Source: Corylus avellana
Lineage: Eukaryota; Streptophyta; Magnoliopsida; Fagales; Betulaceae
DNA: 64,000 bases
Direction: 5' to 3'
NCBI RefSeq assembly: GCF_901000735.1
Contig: NC_081547.1
Coordinates: forward strand, 26,709,382 to 26,773,381
In this document: in pieces, positions 33,781 through 45,360 of the stretch
How the letters are laid out: each line of letters opens with the position of its first letter
Position numbering within the stretch: the first letter of the stretch is position 1
The notes under the pieces: model-generated
The model's database searches: none
What the model was told of the DNA's origin: nothing
The model's input: the letters and a program-made list of their open reading frames with translations, nothing else
Translations under genes and position numbers: made by a program

Positions 33781-35189
33781 TTTAACAATATATAGGATTT
33801 GGTGCTATGAAATTGGAAACAGATTACCAACGTGCTGATATGTTTTTTTTAATAGATATCACACTAAAATTTTTAAATATTCCTACTAATTTTTTATATT
33901 ATAATTCATGTATTCTTCTTACTTTTTTTTTTTTATATAATTTTTCATTTTAAATCATATATACTTATACGAACAAAGATTTAGACATGTTTTAATGTAT
34001 ATGAGTTAAACTAAAATAAAGGCTCGTGTTTTACCTGATTTTTTGTTTTGTTTATATGATTTAGTTGATTTTCGACCATTTTTTAAAGTGTTTTTATGCT
34101 TTTGAAAGCAAAACAATGCAAACATTTATTTGATTAATAAGCATAAATCGAACATGAATACTTTCAAAAGACCAAAGAAATATTAAACATTGCACCTTAT
34201 GTGAGGATTGATTTGATTGTGTTAAAGAGTTAGTAAAATATTTTGTTTTGTTTTGTATTCATAAAAAAAATATTTTGTTTAGTTTGCTTTGTATTTTTTT
34301 AGAATGTTTAGAATTATATGAATTTTAATTTTCATTGAAATATAATAGGTATCAGACCAATAATATTAAAAACTAATGCTTTGATAATCAAAATCCACAT
34401 GTTTTCATCTTGCTATTATTTTCATTTTAAACTACTCACATGAGAACAAATATTTTAACATTTTTACAAATATGTTGTAATGCATTTGAATATTTTATGA
34501 GATTTTTTTTTTGTTCGTTTGTGTTATACTCAAATTTTCAGGCAAACGAAAACAAAAATTTATTTGATTACTGTACAAAAAAAAATCGCTTTTTTGGAAA
34601 CACGAAATAGATAATTAAGTATTGGATCTGATGTGAGAAGCTCTATTTGATTACTAAAAAATTTTGTATTATTTTGTATTCATAAAAAAATATTTTGCTT
34701 CTTTTTCTCTATTTTTTTTTCTTCGAATGTTCATAAGTATACGATATTTGTATTGAAATATAATAAGTATTACACCAACAATATGATAGATTCTTACTAA
34801 TTTCTATTAATGCTTTGATAATCAAAATCCAAGTTTTATTCTCACTATTTTTTTTTTTTTTGGCTTTATATTTCTTTTCATTTTAAACTACTCTAACCAG
34901 AACAAAGACTTTACCATGTTTTAGTTTATATAAATTAAATTAAATTCAATGGTCTTATGTTTTAATTCATCTGTGTGTGATTGTGTCATTAAGTACATGT
35001 TCAGTACACTTCCAAAAAAAAAAAAGTGTATGTTCAATAATATACTGGTGTATAACCTTTAGTATGTCTTTTTGTTAAAAGAGGCATGATAGATTTTTTC
35101 ACATGAAAAGTAAGATGAAAATACGTTTAAATTTTAAAATTAAATTATAAAGAAGAATCCTGCACATAAAGTGGGTTATGTGCTAGTTT
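33781..35189. other. Very AT-rich DNA, no gene
   Basis: Long T- and A-tracts. Two loosely repeated segments, ~34240-34400 and ~34660-34830, share ATTTTGTATTCATAAAAAAAT and ATGCTTTGATAATCAAAATCC. No coding signal. Confidence 0.5.
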
Positions 35190-35306
35190 ATTTAATAATT
35201 ACAATATTCTTGTTACAACATTATTTCCATAATTTCCTTCTATTTTGTCAATTACTAAAATAAGTATAATTCTTCTCTATTTAAGATTGTAGATGTCTTC
35301 GTTGAA

Positions 35307-36218
35307 TCATACAGGATTCCACGTTTCCCATACAGGATTCAGCGTTTTCCATGCTGAATCAACTTTGGCAACACTCTTGGCCGCCGGGAGGAAGACATCA
35401 GTCAGTACAGTTTTCGATTGCAGACAAGCCCTGAGCAATTTAACACCCTATATATAAACAAAAGGAGAAGAACGTACAGTTAATACATGTAATTACAAGA
35501 TTGACTTGCGGTTCCATAAATCCAATATTTTTTGAGACACCAAGCACATAAGCATTTGATCATGGCCGTAATGAACATAAAACAATGGGATGATTGCCAT
35601 ATATACCTCATCTATGCCCAAATCGACCACTTTCTCCTCAATACCCCCTATTTCCTGGACGTTAAAACTGCTGACCAGAGTGACAACAGCAATGTTGGAC
35701 AGGGCTTTCACCTCAAGATCATCCATTACCATGTATGTCCCTTTCAAGGAACCTTCCTTACTAGGGGATTCCCTGCTCGGTGGTTCAATGAATGTTACGA
35801 TCTGGTTCATCTTAGACTTGCAATTAGGACAAATTGAGCTATCATCATCAGCCATGTAAGAATCACAAAGAAAGGAGCTATGCGAACACCTATAGAATTG
35901 ACGGAGTGTTGAGCCAACGTTTGGCAATAGGAGAGGGCCTTTAGCACCAGGCATGAATACCATGGGTTCTAGCAGAAAGCGTTTGCTTTCGTCTGGTTGG
36001 AATTTATGATTAACTCTTAGATTTTCAATGCTCTTGTATAGGCTTGGCAAGCTGCCTGCCATGCCGCCTCCCTCTTTCAGGAGACTCACGACAGCTCCGA
36101 CGGGCAGAGTGAAAATGGTAAAGAGAAAATCAACAAATTCCTTGTCTACTTCAGCAAACAGCACCCGTCGGGCCTTCTTGTCTATGAAAAGCTTCAGGCT
36201 TACCTTTTTTGCTGCCAT
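35307..36218 (-). CDS. DUF674 family protein, intact (inverted-repeat left copy)
   Basis: Exon 1 36218-35607 (204 aa), intron 35606-35448 (159 bp), exon 2 35447-35307 (46 aa); 250 aa in total, no stops. MAAKKVSLKLFIDKKARRV, AEVDKEFVDFLFTIFTLPVG, LLEPMVFMPGAKG, then the Cys cluster FYRCSHSSFLCDSYMADDD and ICPNCKSKM, and EKVVDLGIDE at the exon end. Exon 2 ends with a short tandem repeat (TLNPVWETWNPV). An in-frame ATG six codons upstream (36236, MTPAPN) could add six residues. I prefer 36218 because all paralogs start there. The promoter has a TTTAAATA-class TATA box (36288-36295) and GAATTC at 36313-36318. Confidence 0.9.
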
Positions 36219-37350
36219 GTTAGGTGCTGGCGTCAATGATTATGAATCATCGAATGGGATTGATCAGTATCTCAATAGGCTTGGCTTTATTTAAAGTCTT
36301 TTGGCCTACATAGAATTCGCTCTTGCAAGTGCCTTCTCTTCTTATGCTAGCTACGCTTTCCATTACAATTTTCGATAAACATAACAAAATTAATTAAGCT
36401 CTTAGTTAAAAAGAAAACCAAAAATAAGAAAACAAAAAAAGTATTCCTATAAATTGTGTAGGTCCTATATGATATATGGTGTGATTGACATTAATTTGTT
36501 GACCCAACTTGTTCGGAAAACAAATTTTTCCCAACTCAACTCAACTCAACTCAAAATTTTTCAATTTATCTCAATAATTTTCATCTCATTTAATTACTTT
36601 AAAAAAAAAATTTTAAAATTTTAAAATATATATTTAGGGGTGGTGGCCGGATCACCCCTAAGAGTATGGGGTAGCTGATCCACCCTCGAAGCTAATGGGG
36701 GGTGGCCGAGCCACTGCTGACCAGTTATCAGGAGTGGCTCAGCCACCCCCGACCTTTTTTTATTTTAATAAATTTTTTAAATTATAATTTTTCCTTAATT
36801 TTCTCCTTCACCATCCAACACATAATCTCAACTCTTTTTTCTCCTTATTGAGTTGGGTAGAAAAAAAAATCACACTCCCAAACAAGAAATAGTCATCACT
36901 CGTGATGCATTTTGCATTTTCCTCCATTTGTAAATAGTGCAACAACCCATTTTGTTTTAATCTACACATGATGGGTTGCATAATAAATTAATTTATTGTA
37001 AAACCAATTAATTGATGACAGTAAAAAGACAAAAACAATAGGGGAAAATGAAATTTACCTCTTTTCACCCGATTTGCAATTTAACCTCAAATGTTCAAAA
37101 ATTAACAATATACCCAAGCAAAGTATCAAAAATTCGCGATGTGACACGTACATCCATCAATAATTTCCAACAGAGATCCATCTCTAACGGAAATTATTAA
37201 AAATACCTAATTGCCTTTATATTTAAAAAATAATAATAAATAATTTTTTTTTAAAAAAAAACAGCAAAAAAAATTGGGGGTGGCAATCCGTCCACCCTCA
37301 TGGTATTGAACTTCATTCGAACTTCTGCTAATTAAATTGTAATGCAAAAT
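36219..37350. other. Promoter and upstream DNA with a GGTGGCC cassette
   Basis: The proximal 120 bp are the promoter of the minus-strand gene. 36640-36755 is a GGGTGGCCGAGCCAC cassette. 37030-37180 resembles a MITE arm (GGGGAAAATGAAATTTACC). No gene. Confidence 0.5.
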
Positions 37351-38234
37351 TATAATTTAATATAGTCATGTTCGAGTAGCATTTGTAAGTTGTGTAACTT
37401 GTGTAACTTGTGTACCTTTTCTGATATGGGGAAGGTCCACTCGCTTCTGAAACCTCTCTTCCTTCTTCGTTTGCTTCCAATGGTTTGAACTTGGTTCTGT
37501 TGGTCTGATGATCTTAAATCTCTTTGTAGGACTCGTCTTTGACAGTTGGCTAGTGTCGGGTCCTCAATGGTCAACGCCTAGACGCCCCCTAGCTAACGGC
37601 TTATACGGCAGAAATAGATACCAACATACATCTGCGATGGTCTTCGCTCTTGGGACCAAAGAGTTTAGCGTGACAAACTAGAAAGTTAATTTTTAAGGGT
37701 AATTCGTCTTTTTCTCCAAACCTTGATACCTCTTCATCTTGTTAACATTCCTTAAATAGCTAGAGTCAACCGCCGCATCAAATAAATTACGACTTCGTAT
37801 TCGAGTAAGGGATTGAGTGCCCTCTACAATCTTTGCGGTCAAGTCACTCTAGAGTGACTTGTAGTGTCTTCTTTAATAAAGAGGAAGGAATTATTCTTCT
37901 CCCAAGCAGAGGGAGAAGGATAGTTATTTGTCCTATCATTCCTATCTAATTTCGCACCATAGAATTTTATACATATTGCTTCTTAATTTCGAATTACTTT
38001 TACCGTAGCTAGCTAGGAATCACTTATTTCCACCATGCTAAGTTAAATTGCGAGAAAATATTAGAATCTCCAACAATTCGATCCTCATATTGAGAATTTG
38101 ATAGCAATTAGGATTTATATGAGTAGTAATAACAACAAATTAATGTCTCAGAAGTTAGAGGTGATCTCACTGTGATTTGCGATTTATGATAATCTAATTG
38201 CACCAGATTTGACTCAGATGGAACATAAAGACAA

Positions 38235-38327
38235 TATATGTCATATGATTATAAATCTTCGAAAGGATTGAGTATGGCAAGAGCCCTCTGTTGACTTGCC
38301 TTTTATAGTCTTTTGGCGCTATTGGAA
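38235..38327 (-). pseudogene. DUF674 promoter and 5' UTR relic, body deleted
   Basis: On the minus strand: GCCAAAAGACTATAAAAGGC, then CAACAGAGGGCTC and CAATCCTTTCGAAGATTTA, matching the promoter and leader of the gene at 49906. Instead of a start codon it continues into TTATGTTCCATC/CTGAGTCAAATCTGG, which in that gene is 3' flank (50956-50985). The whole coding body has been deleted. Confidence 0.7.
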
Positions 38328-38343
38328 GGGACTTCTTTTGCTA

Positions 38344-38443
38344 NNNNNNNNNNNNNNNNNNNNNNNNNNNNNNNNNNNNNNNNNNNNNNNNNNNNNNNNN
38401 NNNNNNNNNNNNNNNNNNNNNNNNNNNNNNNNNNNNNNNNNNN
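38344..38443. other. Assembly gap (100 N)
   Basis: Lies within the spacer of the large inverted repeat and inside a LINE copy. Palindromic surroundings may have hindered assembly. Confidence 0.95.
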
Positions 38444-38940
38444 GAAGGCCGCTTTTTCAAACTCCAACTGGTGTAGAGGCGTCACCCCATCAAAATCTAC
38501 AAGAGAAAAAAGATGCCCATCAAAAGTCCACGGCCTCCCCTCCAGTATCCTGGATTTATCCCAGGAGTGCTCAAACTCAACGAGAAACATGTTTGGCCCT
38601 AAGGCTTTGAAAGTTACACGGCCTGTAGGACGCCATGCCCGGATTAATGGGATTTTTATGATCTCCTTTCCCACTAGTCTATCCGCCACCAATTTCCCTA
38701 CAATACACGACGACCCCAAAGACACCACATTATCAATTTCCTGCTCTGGGATATCAACTCCCACCTGTTCTTCCTCCAGCAAACTGAGTTTCTCCCACTG
38801 GTCAGCCAGTTCTTCCGCCATATGACTCATGGTTCCAGACAAACAACACGGCTCTCACCCAATGATAAGAGATATAGCTTCACCTTTAGGTTTCAGAGAG
38901 AAAACCTAGAGAGAAGAAAGAAAATAATAACCCTAGGTGA
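38444..38940 (-). mobile_element. LINE 5' region with DUF4283-type ORF1
   Basis: Minus-strand ORF from ATG 38821 into the gap. After an acidic start (MAEELADQWEKLSLLEEEQ) it reads VADRLVGKEIIKIPLIRAW, PNMFLVEFEHSWDKSRIL and GRPWTFDGHLFSLVDFDG. This is the DUF4283 nucleic-acid-binding region found in ORF1 of plant L1-type LINEs. About 110 bp of 5' leader extends to ~38940. The reverse transcriptase part is not present, probably in the gap or lost. Confidence 0.85.
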
Positions 38941-39067
38941 GGTCATATTGCTGATGAAGCTAATTAGCAGTATTCTTTAAAATTTCAAGTGTTGTTAACA
39001 AAGTAAATGTTGTTTGGGGTCAGATTAACCTGACCCTAATTAAAATGGAACCATTCCTATTATAGTT

Positions 39068-39103
<36 letters not shown>

Positions 39104-39694
39104 AAGTAAAATTTCATCATGAATAAAATTAGGATACTCTTCAATCCAAATTTTCTCTGTTGGTGTATGGAGTGCCCCTTTCACCAACAAGTGTGCTGCC
39201 ATATTTGCTTATCTTCTTGTATGCACCACAAGTCAAAACTGGAAGCTTTGCAAAACAATCTTTGCATATCCTCAATTAAAGTATTGTATCTTAGTCATAG
39301 TTGATCCTTCGTCTAAACAGCATGAACTATTTCCAAAGTATCACCTTCCTATTAAAGTTGTTAATACAAATGAATATGTTATAGCAATTGTTGTATATTC
39401 AATGTGCTCTATGGAAAGAAAAATGATGTAAATTAAAATTTTGAAAGATTTTTATTGCAGCCGCACCTTAGCAAGTGTGGGGCAATCAAGAGTCAACCCA
39501 CCACCTATTTGGGTAGATAAGTCTCATAATGTTCTCTCACATTTATTATTCTGATTGTTAACGATTTGAATAACAAATTGTTGAAGATTCAAATCTTTTC
39601 TTGCATTTTAGCTTGTCGTGGTCGAAGCAAGTGATTCCTACCGCAAGTAATTGAAAATTAAGAAACAATCTGTATAAAATTCTATGGTGGGGAA
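38941..39694 (+). other. DUF674 3' flank, interrupted by a LINE tail
   Basis: GGTCATATTGCTGATGAAG and GTCAGATTAACCTGACCC are the family 3' flank in plus orientation, but no coding body precedes it; the LINE occupies that place. The LINE tail at 39071-39345 splits the flank. Confidence 0.55.
39071..39345 (-). mobile_element. 5'-truncated LINE tail with ~17-bp target duplication
   Basis: Begins on the plus strand with a ~33-base T run (the poly-A tail of a minus-strand insert). Then comes the end of an RNase H-like frame, reading EKIWIEEYPNFIHDEILL and a diverged upstream part (IEDMQRLFCKASSFDLW). Flanks TTCCTATTATAGTTGTT (39054-39070) and TTCCTATTAAAGTTGTT (39346-39362) differ at one position, a classic long LINE target duplication. 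Confidence 0.85.
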
Positions 39695-40499
39695 ATTAGA
39701 TGATCATAAATCGCAAATCGCACTAGTGAGATCACCTCTGACTTCTGAGACATTAATTTGTCGTTATTACTACTCATATAAATCCTAATTGCTCTCAATT
39801 GAGCATCGAAGAATTGTTAGAGATTCTAATATTTTCTCGCAATTTAGCTTGGCATGGTGGAAATAAGCGATTCCTAGCTACCACAAAAGTAATTCGAAAT
39901 TAAGAAGCAATCTGTATAAAATTCTATGGTGCGAAATTAGATAGGAATGATAGGACAAATCACTATCCTTCTCCCTTTGCTTGGGAGAAGAATAATTCCT
40001 TCCTCTTTATTAAAGAAGACACTACAAGTCACTCTAGAGTGGCTTGACCGCAAAGATTGTAGAGGGCACTCAATCCCTTACTCGAACACGAAGTCGTAAT
40101 TTATTTGATGCGGTGGTTGACTCTAGCTATTTAAGGAATGTTAACAAGATGAAGATGCATCAAGGTTTGGAGAAAGAGACGAGTTACCCTTAAAAATTAA
40201 CTTTCTAGTTTGTCAGGCTAAACTCTTTGGTCCCAAGAGCGGAGGCCATCGCTGATGTATTTCTGCCGTATAAGCCAGGGGGTGTCTAAGTGTTGACTGT
40301 TGAGGACACTAGCCAACTGTCAGATCATTAGACCAACATAACCAGGTTCAGACCATTGGAAGCAAGTGAAGACGGAAGAGAGGTTTCGGAAGCAAGTGGA
40401 CCTTCCCCATATCAGAAAGGTATACGAGTTGCACAACTTACAAATGCTTTGAGCTGAAACTCGAACAGAACTATATTAAATTATAATTTTGCATTACAA

Positions 40500-41872
40500 T
40501 TTAATTATTAGTTCAATACCATGGATTGGGGGTGGCGAGCCACCCCATGGTGGTGGTCAGCCACCCTCAAATTTGTTGTTGTTTTATTTATTTATTATTA
40601 TTATTAAATATAAATGCAATAAAGCATTTTTAATAATTTCCGTTAGAGAAAACAAATTTGTAACAGAAATTATTGATGGATGTGTCGTATTGCGAATTTT
40701 TGATATTTTGTTATAATACATTGTCAATTTTTAAACATTTGATGCCAAATTACAAGTCGGGTGAAACATTTGGGAGATAAATTTCATTTTCCCCTTCTGT
40801 TTTTCTCTTTTTCTCTTTTTACTGTCATCAATTAATTGGTTCTACAATAAATGAATTTATTATGCTTAATGCGTAGATTAAAAAAAAATGGGTTGCTGCA
40901 CTATCTACAAATGGAGGATTTTCTTTTAACCCAACTCAATCCTCTCTCTCTCTCTCTCTCTCTTTTTTTTTTTTTTTTTTGTGTGAATTTTGAGGAAAAA
41001 AATAGTACTATTTGGGGTGGTGAAGCTGAAAATAAAGAAAAAAAAATAAAAAATATAATTAAAAAACAAAAATATTAAAATAACAAATAATAATAATAAA
41101 ATAACAAAATTTGGGGTGGTTTTGAACCACCCCTATGGGTGGCCAGACCACCTCCAAGGGGTGGATCAGCCACCCTAGCCGCTACTTGGGGTGGCCGAAC
41201 CACCTCCAAATTAGACAAGGGTGGTTGAGTTACTCTTGAAAACCGATCGGGGGTGGATCGGCTACCCCATACTCTTAGGGGTGGTCTGACCACCACCCCT
41301 AAATATATATTTCAATTTTTTATTTTTAAAACTTTTTATTAATTGGGATGAAAATATTTGAGATAAATTGTAACATTTTGAGTTGAGTAGGGTTTCAAAC
41401 ATTAATTTTGAAAATAGTTAAGTTGAGTTAGGAAAATTTTGTTTTCCAAACAAGTTGGGTCGACAAATTAATGTCTATCACACCATATATAGGATGAGTG
41501 CAACTTCTGCATGTAGGGATGTGGCATAAAAGGGTGTGTTTGTGCCACCAATCAGAAGTTGTCACATAAGTTTAACATACCAAACTTATGCCTAGGAAAA
41601 AAAGCACAACCACACCCAATCATATCCAATTTGAATAAAAAAGTTAATTAATTTATTTATTTTTAAAGAAACAAAATTAGAAGGGGAACCACCAAGTGGG
41701 GAAGGAGAAGCCATGCCAGATGGGCGGGGGTGGTGGCCAGCCACCCTTTGGGGTGGGTCCTCTCCTACTTGGATTTTTTTTTTTTTTTTCTTAACATATT
41801 TCATGTTGAGGTGTCAAATCTTTATTGGTAGGCACAAAATGGTGGTTTTGTGCATCATCCTCTTTGAAGTTA
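40500..41872. other. Upstream region of the right-arm gene, repeat cassettes
   Basis: GGTGGCC cassettes at 40520-40570, 41110-41300 and 41690-41765, a (CT)n tract at 40944-40963, and A-rich runs. No gene. 41490-41860 is absent from the left arm. Confidence 0.5.
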
Positions 41873-42200
41873 GGGAAAAATACCTTTTACCCCCTGAAGT
41901 ATCCATGAATTTGCAATTTTGCTTCAAATGTTTAAAAAGTGACATAAGACCCTCCCAAAAGTATCTATCATTGGCACTTTACCCTCTGAAGTAATTTATG
42001 TTTACACTTTACCCCCAAAACCTAGTCACTTCGGAGGTAAAATGTAAACATAAATTCTTTGGGGGTAAAGTGTAAACATAAATTACTTCAAGGGTAAAGT
42101 GTCAATGTCAGATTCTTTGAAGGGTAAAATGTCACTTTTTAAACATTGTGGGCAAAATTGCAAATCTGTGGATACTTCAGGAGTAAAATGTATTTTTCCC
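41873..42200. mobile_element. MITE with exact 9-bp target duplication
   Basis: 328 bp, ends GGGAAAAATACCTTTTACC and inverse, with internal inverted phrases (AAAATGTAAACATAAATTC). TTGAAGTTA stands on both sides (41864-41872 and 42201-42209). It lies inside the segment missing from the left arm. Confidence 0.92.
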
Positions 42201-42279
42201 TTGAAGTTATTCTCTATATAGAACCTATGTATAGGATTTTTTTTTTTTTTTCCAATTTTTGTTTTTCTTTCTAACTAAG

Positions 42280-42445
42280 AGCTTAATTGTGTTATGTTTA
42301 AAGGCGTAGCTAGCATAAGAAGCACTTGCAAGTGTGAATTCTATGCAGGCCAAGAGACTTTAAATAAAGCCAAGCCTATTGAGGATTCTTGCCATACTGA
42401 TCAAGCCCATTCGAAGATTCATAATCATTGACGCCAGCACCTAAC
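42280..42445 (+). promoter_or_regulatory. Promoter of the right-arm DUF674 gene
   Basis: CACTTGCAAGTGTGAATTC (GAATTC 42336-42341) and TTTAAATA (42358-42365), then the leader TTGACGCCAGCACCTAAC before the start codon. Same TATA class as the units at 22125 and 36218. Confidence 0.65.
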
Positions 42446-43455
42446 ATGGAAGCAAAAAGTATATGTCTGAAGCTTTTCATAGACAAGAAGGGCCGACGGG
42501 TGCTGTTTGCTGAAGCAAACAAAGACTTTGTTAATTTCCTCTTTACCATTTTCACTCTGCCCGTCGGAGCTGTTACGAGTCTCCTAAAAGAGGGAGGCGG
42601 CATGGTAGGCAGCTTGCCAAGCCTATACAAGAGCATTGAAAATATGAGAGTTACTCGCATATTCCAACCAGATGAAAGCAAGCGCTTTCTGTTGGAACCC
42701 ATGGTATTCATGCCTGGTGCTAAAGGCCCTTTCTTATTGCCAAACGTTTGCTCAACACTCCGTCAATTCTATAGGTGTCCGCGCATCTCCAAGGGTTGTG
42801 ATACTTTGGTGGCTGATGACAATAGCTCAGTTTGTCCCAAGTGCAATTCTAAGATGAACCAGATCGTAACATTCATAGACCCACCGGGTAGGGAATCCCA
42901 AGGTTACCTGGAAGGGGCATACATGGTAATGGATGATCTGGAGGTGAAAGCCCTGTCCACCAGCGCTCTTGTCACTCTGGCCAGCAGGTTTAACGTCGAG
43001 GAAAAAGGGGGTATTGAGGAGAAAGTGGTCGATTTGGGCATGAATGAGGTATATATGGCAATCATCCCATTGTATTATGTTCATTACAGCCATGCATGAT
43101 CAAATGCTTCTTTTAGTGCCTGAAACCAAATGCTAGATTCTTTTCTGCAGTTGTTTTTTTTCTTTTTGGTGAACATTGAAATATAAACTGTGATTCGGTG
43201 CTTGCATATGCTTGTATTTTCTGTACTTGGTATCTCAAAAAATATTGGATTTACGGAACCACAACTCAATCTTGTAATTACACGTATTAATTGTTCTTCT
43301 CCTTTTGTTTTTAGGGTGTTAAGTTGCTCAAGGCTTGTCTACAATCGAAAACAGTATTGACTGATGTTTTCCTCCCGGCGGACAAAAGTGTTGTGAAAGT
43401 TGGTTCAGCATGGGGAACGCTGAATCCTGTATGGGAAACATGGAATCCTGTATGA
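42446..43455 (+). CDS. DUF674 family protein, intact (inverted-repeat right copy)
   Basis: Exon 1 42446-43048 (201 aa), intron 43049-43314 (266 bp), exon 2 43315-43455 (46 aa); 247 aa without stops. MEAKSICLKLFIDKKGRRV, EANKDFVNFLFTIFTLPVG, LLEPMVFMPGAKG, then Cys cluster FYRCPRISKGCDTLVADD and VCPKCNSKM, and EKVVDLGMNE. Exon 2 ends with the same repeated TLNPVWETWNPV tail as its mirror copy. The in-frame ATG at 42428 (MTPAPN) is an alternative start. Divergence from the left-arm copy is clear at the protein level, so the duplication is not very recent. Confidence 0.9.
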
Positions 43456-43570
43456 TTCAGCAATCTTAAATAGAGAAGAATTATACTTATTTTAGTAATT
43501 GACAACATAGAAGGAAATTAAGGAAATAACGTTGTAACAAAAATAATGTAATCATTAAATTAATTATACT

Positions 43571-44343
43571 GCAATGAAAAATTAAGCGGGAAATATTAAC
43601 ATATCCCACAATCCTTTCACATAACCTTGACTATTAAAGAAACCGATGTCAAATCCATGTCCTTGATTACATGGCGATATGCATGTCCTTGTCAAATTAA
43701 GGTAATGTCTTATAAATGGTGTTCGGATGAAGTGGAAAAAGAAAAAGCCCTTGATCCGACATCAATCCTTGCAAGACAGCCAAATGTAGTGATCCGCCGC
43801 AAAGGTATGTGGGAGGGAGGCGAACGCTTACTTAATTGATGAGTAAAATTGTGGGGGTAAGAAAATAAGAGAATCAAAGAAATAGATAAAGTTTGGGGCA
43901 TGAGAGCATACCTTTGCGTTGCCTTTGGCCAACCTTAGTTTTATAATCATGATTGGATGCTCGGGTAAGGCTGCAGGTATCTTCCGTTAGTGATTTTATT
44001 TGGATGATTTGGCCTTTGATTACGTTGGGGTTTCCGTTAATTCACATTTGTCTTTCTTATAGATCTTTGATAGATCCTTGCCTTTTTCGTACATAAAATT
44101 AACAAATATTTGTTATATTTTCTTTCAATCATATTAATCTATAAATATCAACTTTGATTCATAATATAAAATATTAATATAAAAAACTTAAAAAACAGCT
44201 AAAAAAACCATGTTTAATTAAAATATATACATATTTACTAACGATGATCATATATTTTTTCCTAATATGAGGGTCTTCGCCCCGGGGGGGGAAGAGTATG
44301 AGAATAGAAGACTTTCAAAAATATAATTAGGATCTAGAGCAAT
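43571..44343. other. No gene seen
   Basis: AT-rich spacer with a G run at 44283-44290. Short open frames are not recognisable. Confidence 0.4.
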
Positions 44344-44588
44344 GGACAAAGTTTTCCTCTAAATTGAGTTGGAAGAATTTCCTACAACCTAGTCTATAAA
44401 AGTGACATGTGTCCATTGAACATATGAAATGCGCATGTTTTTTTAATTGCAAGAACAAAGTTAGAATAAATTTTATTAAAAACTCATATGCATCTCACAT
44501 GTGTTATTAAAAAAAAATGACATATGTCACTTTTATAGATTAGATTAAAGGAAATTCTCTCAATCCAGTTTGGAAGAAAACTTTGTCT
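44344..44588. mobile_element. MITE with GGACAAAGTTTTCC ends
   Basis: Left arm GGACAAAGTTTTCCTC...GTTGGAAGAATTTCC, inverse at the right end (GGAAATTCTC...AAAACTTTGTCT). The internal TCTATAAAAGTGACATGTG is also mirrored. Flanking 9-mers TAGAGCAAT and ACATGCAAT match at 6 of 9. A related single arm follows at ~44650-44700. Confidence 0.7.
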
Positions 44589-44759
44589 ACATGCAATTGC
44601 TTGTTTATATTGTTTGTAATTTGAGCAAGTAATTGTGAGTGATATAGAAATTTCCTTCAAACAAGTTTGGAGGAGATTTCCTCCAACTTACTCCAATAAA
44701 TGCCAAGTGTCATATTTTACATTTTTGTATTTTTTTTTTCTTCTAAGCCACATTCCTAT

Positions 44760-45360
44760 TGAATATACGCTTATGGATAGAAAAATACAGTAAAATATAA
44801 ATTTGGAAGATTTTTATTGTATTTATATGTCTGAGTAAGTCTTGGGTATCCCACGTACTACTCTCAAACTTTCACCTAATTGAAACTATCTTCTCTGAAC
44901 TTTATATTAAGTCATTCTCCCCCTTAACTATTAAAAAAAAAAAAAAAAAAATTGTCAATGCCCTCCATTGACAAAAGGTTGATAAAAACTAAGTTTGAAA
45001 ATTCTTTATAAAAAAAAAAACTAAAAAAAAAATAGAGATGAGGTTTTAGGGGTGGTCGAGCCACCAACCAAGACAATGGGGGCAGTTCGACCACCCCCTC
45101 TAGCCGACCTGGAGTGGCCGAACCACCTCCAAATGGCCAAAGTGTGGTTCGACCACCCCCTTAATTTTTATTTATTTATTTTTGACTATGTAGGGATCAT
45201 GACCGGACCCCCAAATGGCTAGTAGGTGGTTGGAACACTCCCAGATTGGCAAGAGGGGGTAGACGAACCACTTGCATGACCTTGAAGGTTGTTTGGCCAA
45301 GGGGCATGAAATCTTGAAAGTAGCATTAAAATGATTTTTCTCTTCCATCGCATTTTTCAT
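44760..45360. repeat. Block duplicated from 26.5 kb, with a GGTGGCC cassette
   Basis: 44760-44990 matches 26550-26760. 45045-45305 matches the cassette at 26811-27010, including ACCTGCATGACCTTGA-like text. No coding content. Confidence 0.65.

Larger units (their letters stand above)
35190..38196 (-). repeat. Left arm of ~3-kb inverted repeat
   Basis: Reads as the reverse complement of 39695-43570, including a whole DUF674 gene, its promoter, a GGTGGCC cassette, and a distal block with GTGGACCTTCCCC and TTATACGGCAGAAATA. The right arm is longer because of a ~0.73-kb insertion (41490-42230). Boundaries are by eye. Confidence 0.8.
39695..43570 (+). repeat. Right arm of the inverted repeat
   Basis: Inverse of 35190-38196. 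It contains the DUF674 gene 42446-43455 and extra inserted DNA at ~41490-42230. Inner homology ends near GATTTATGATCATCTAAT. Confidence 0.8.

Noticed and set aside
37350..37574. 74-codon basic frame in the inverted-repeat arm
   Set aside because: The right-arm copy and the 21.5-kb copy differ by indels and stops; no known domain. Treated as a non-coding duplicated block.
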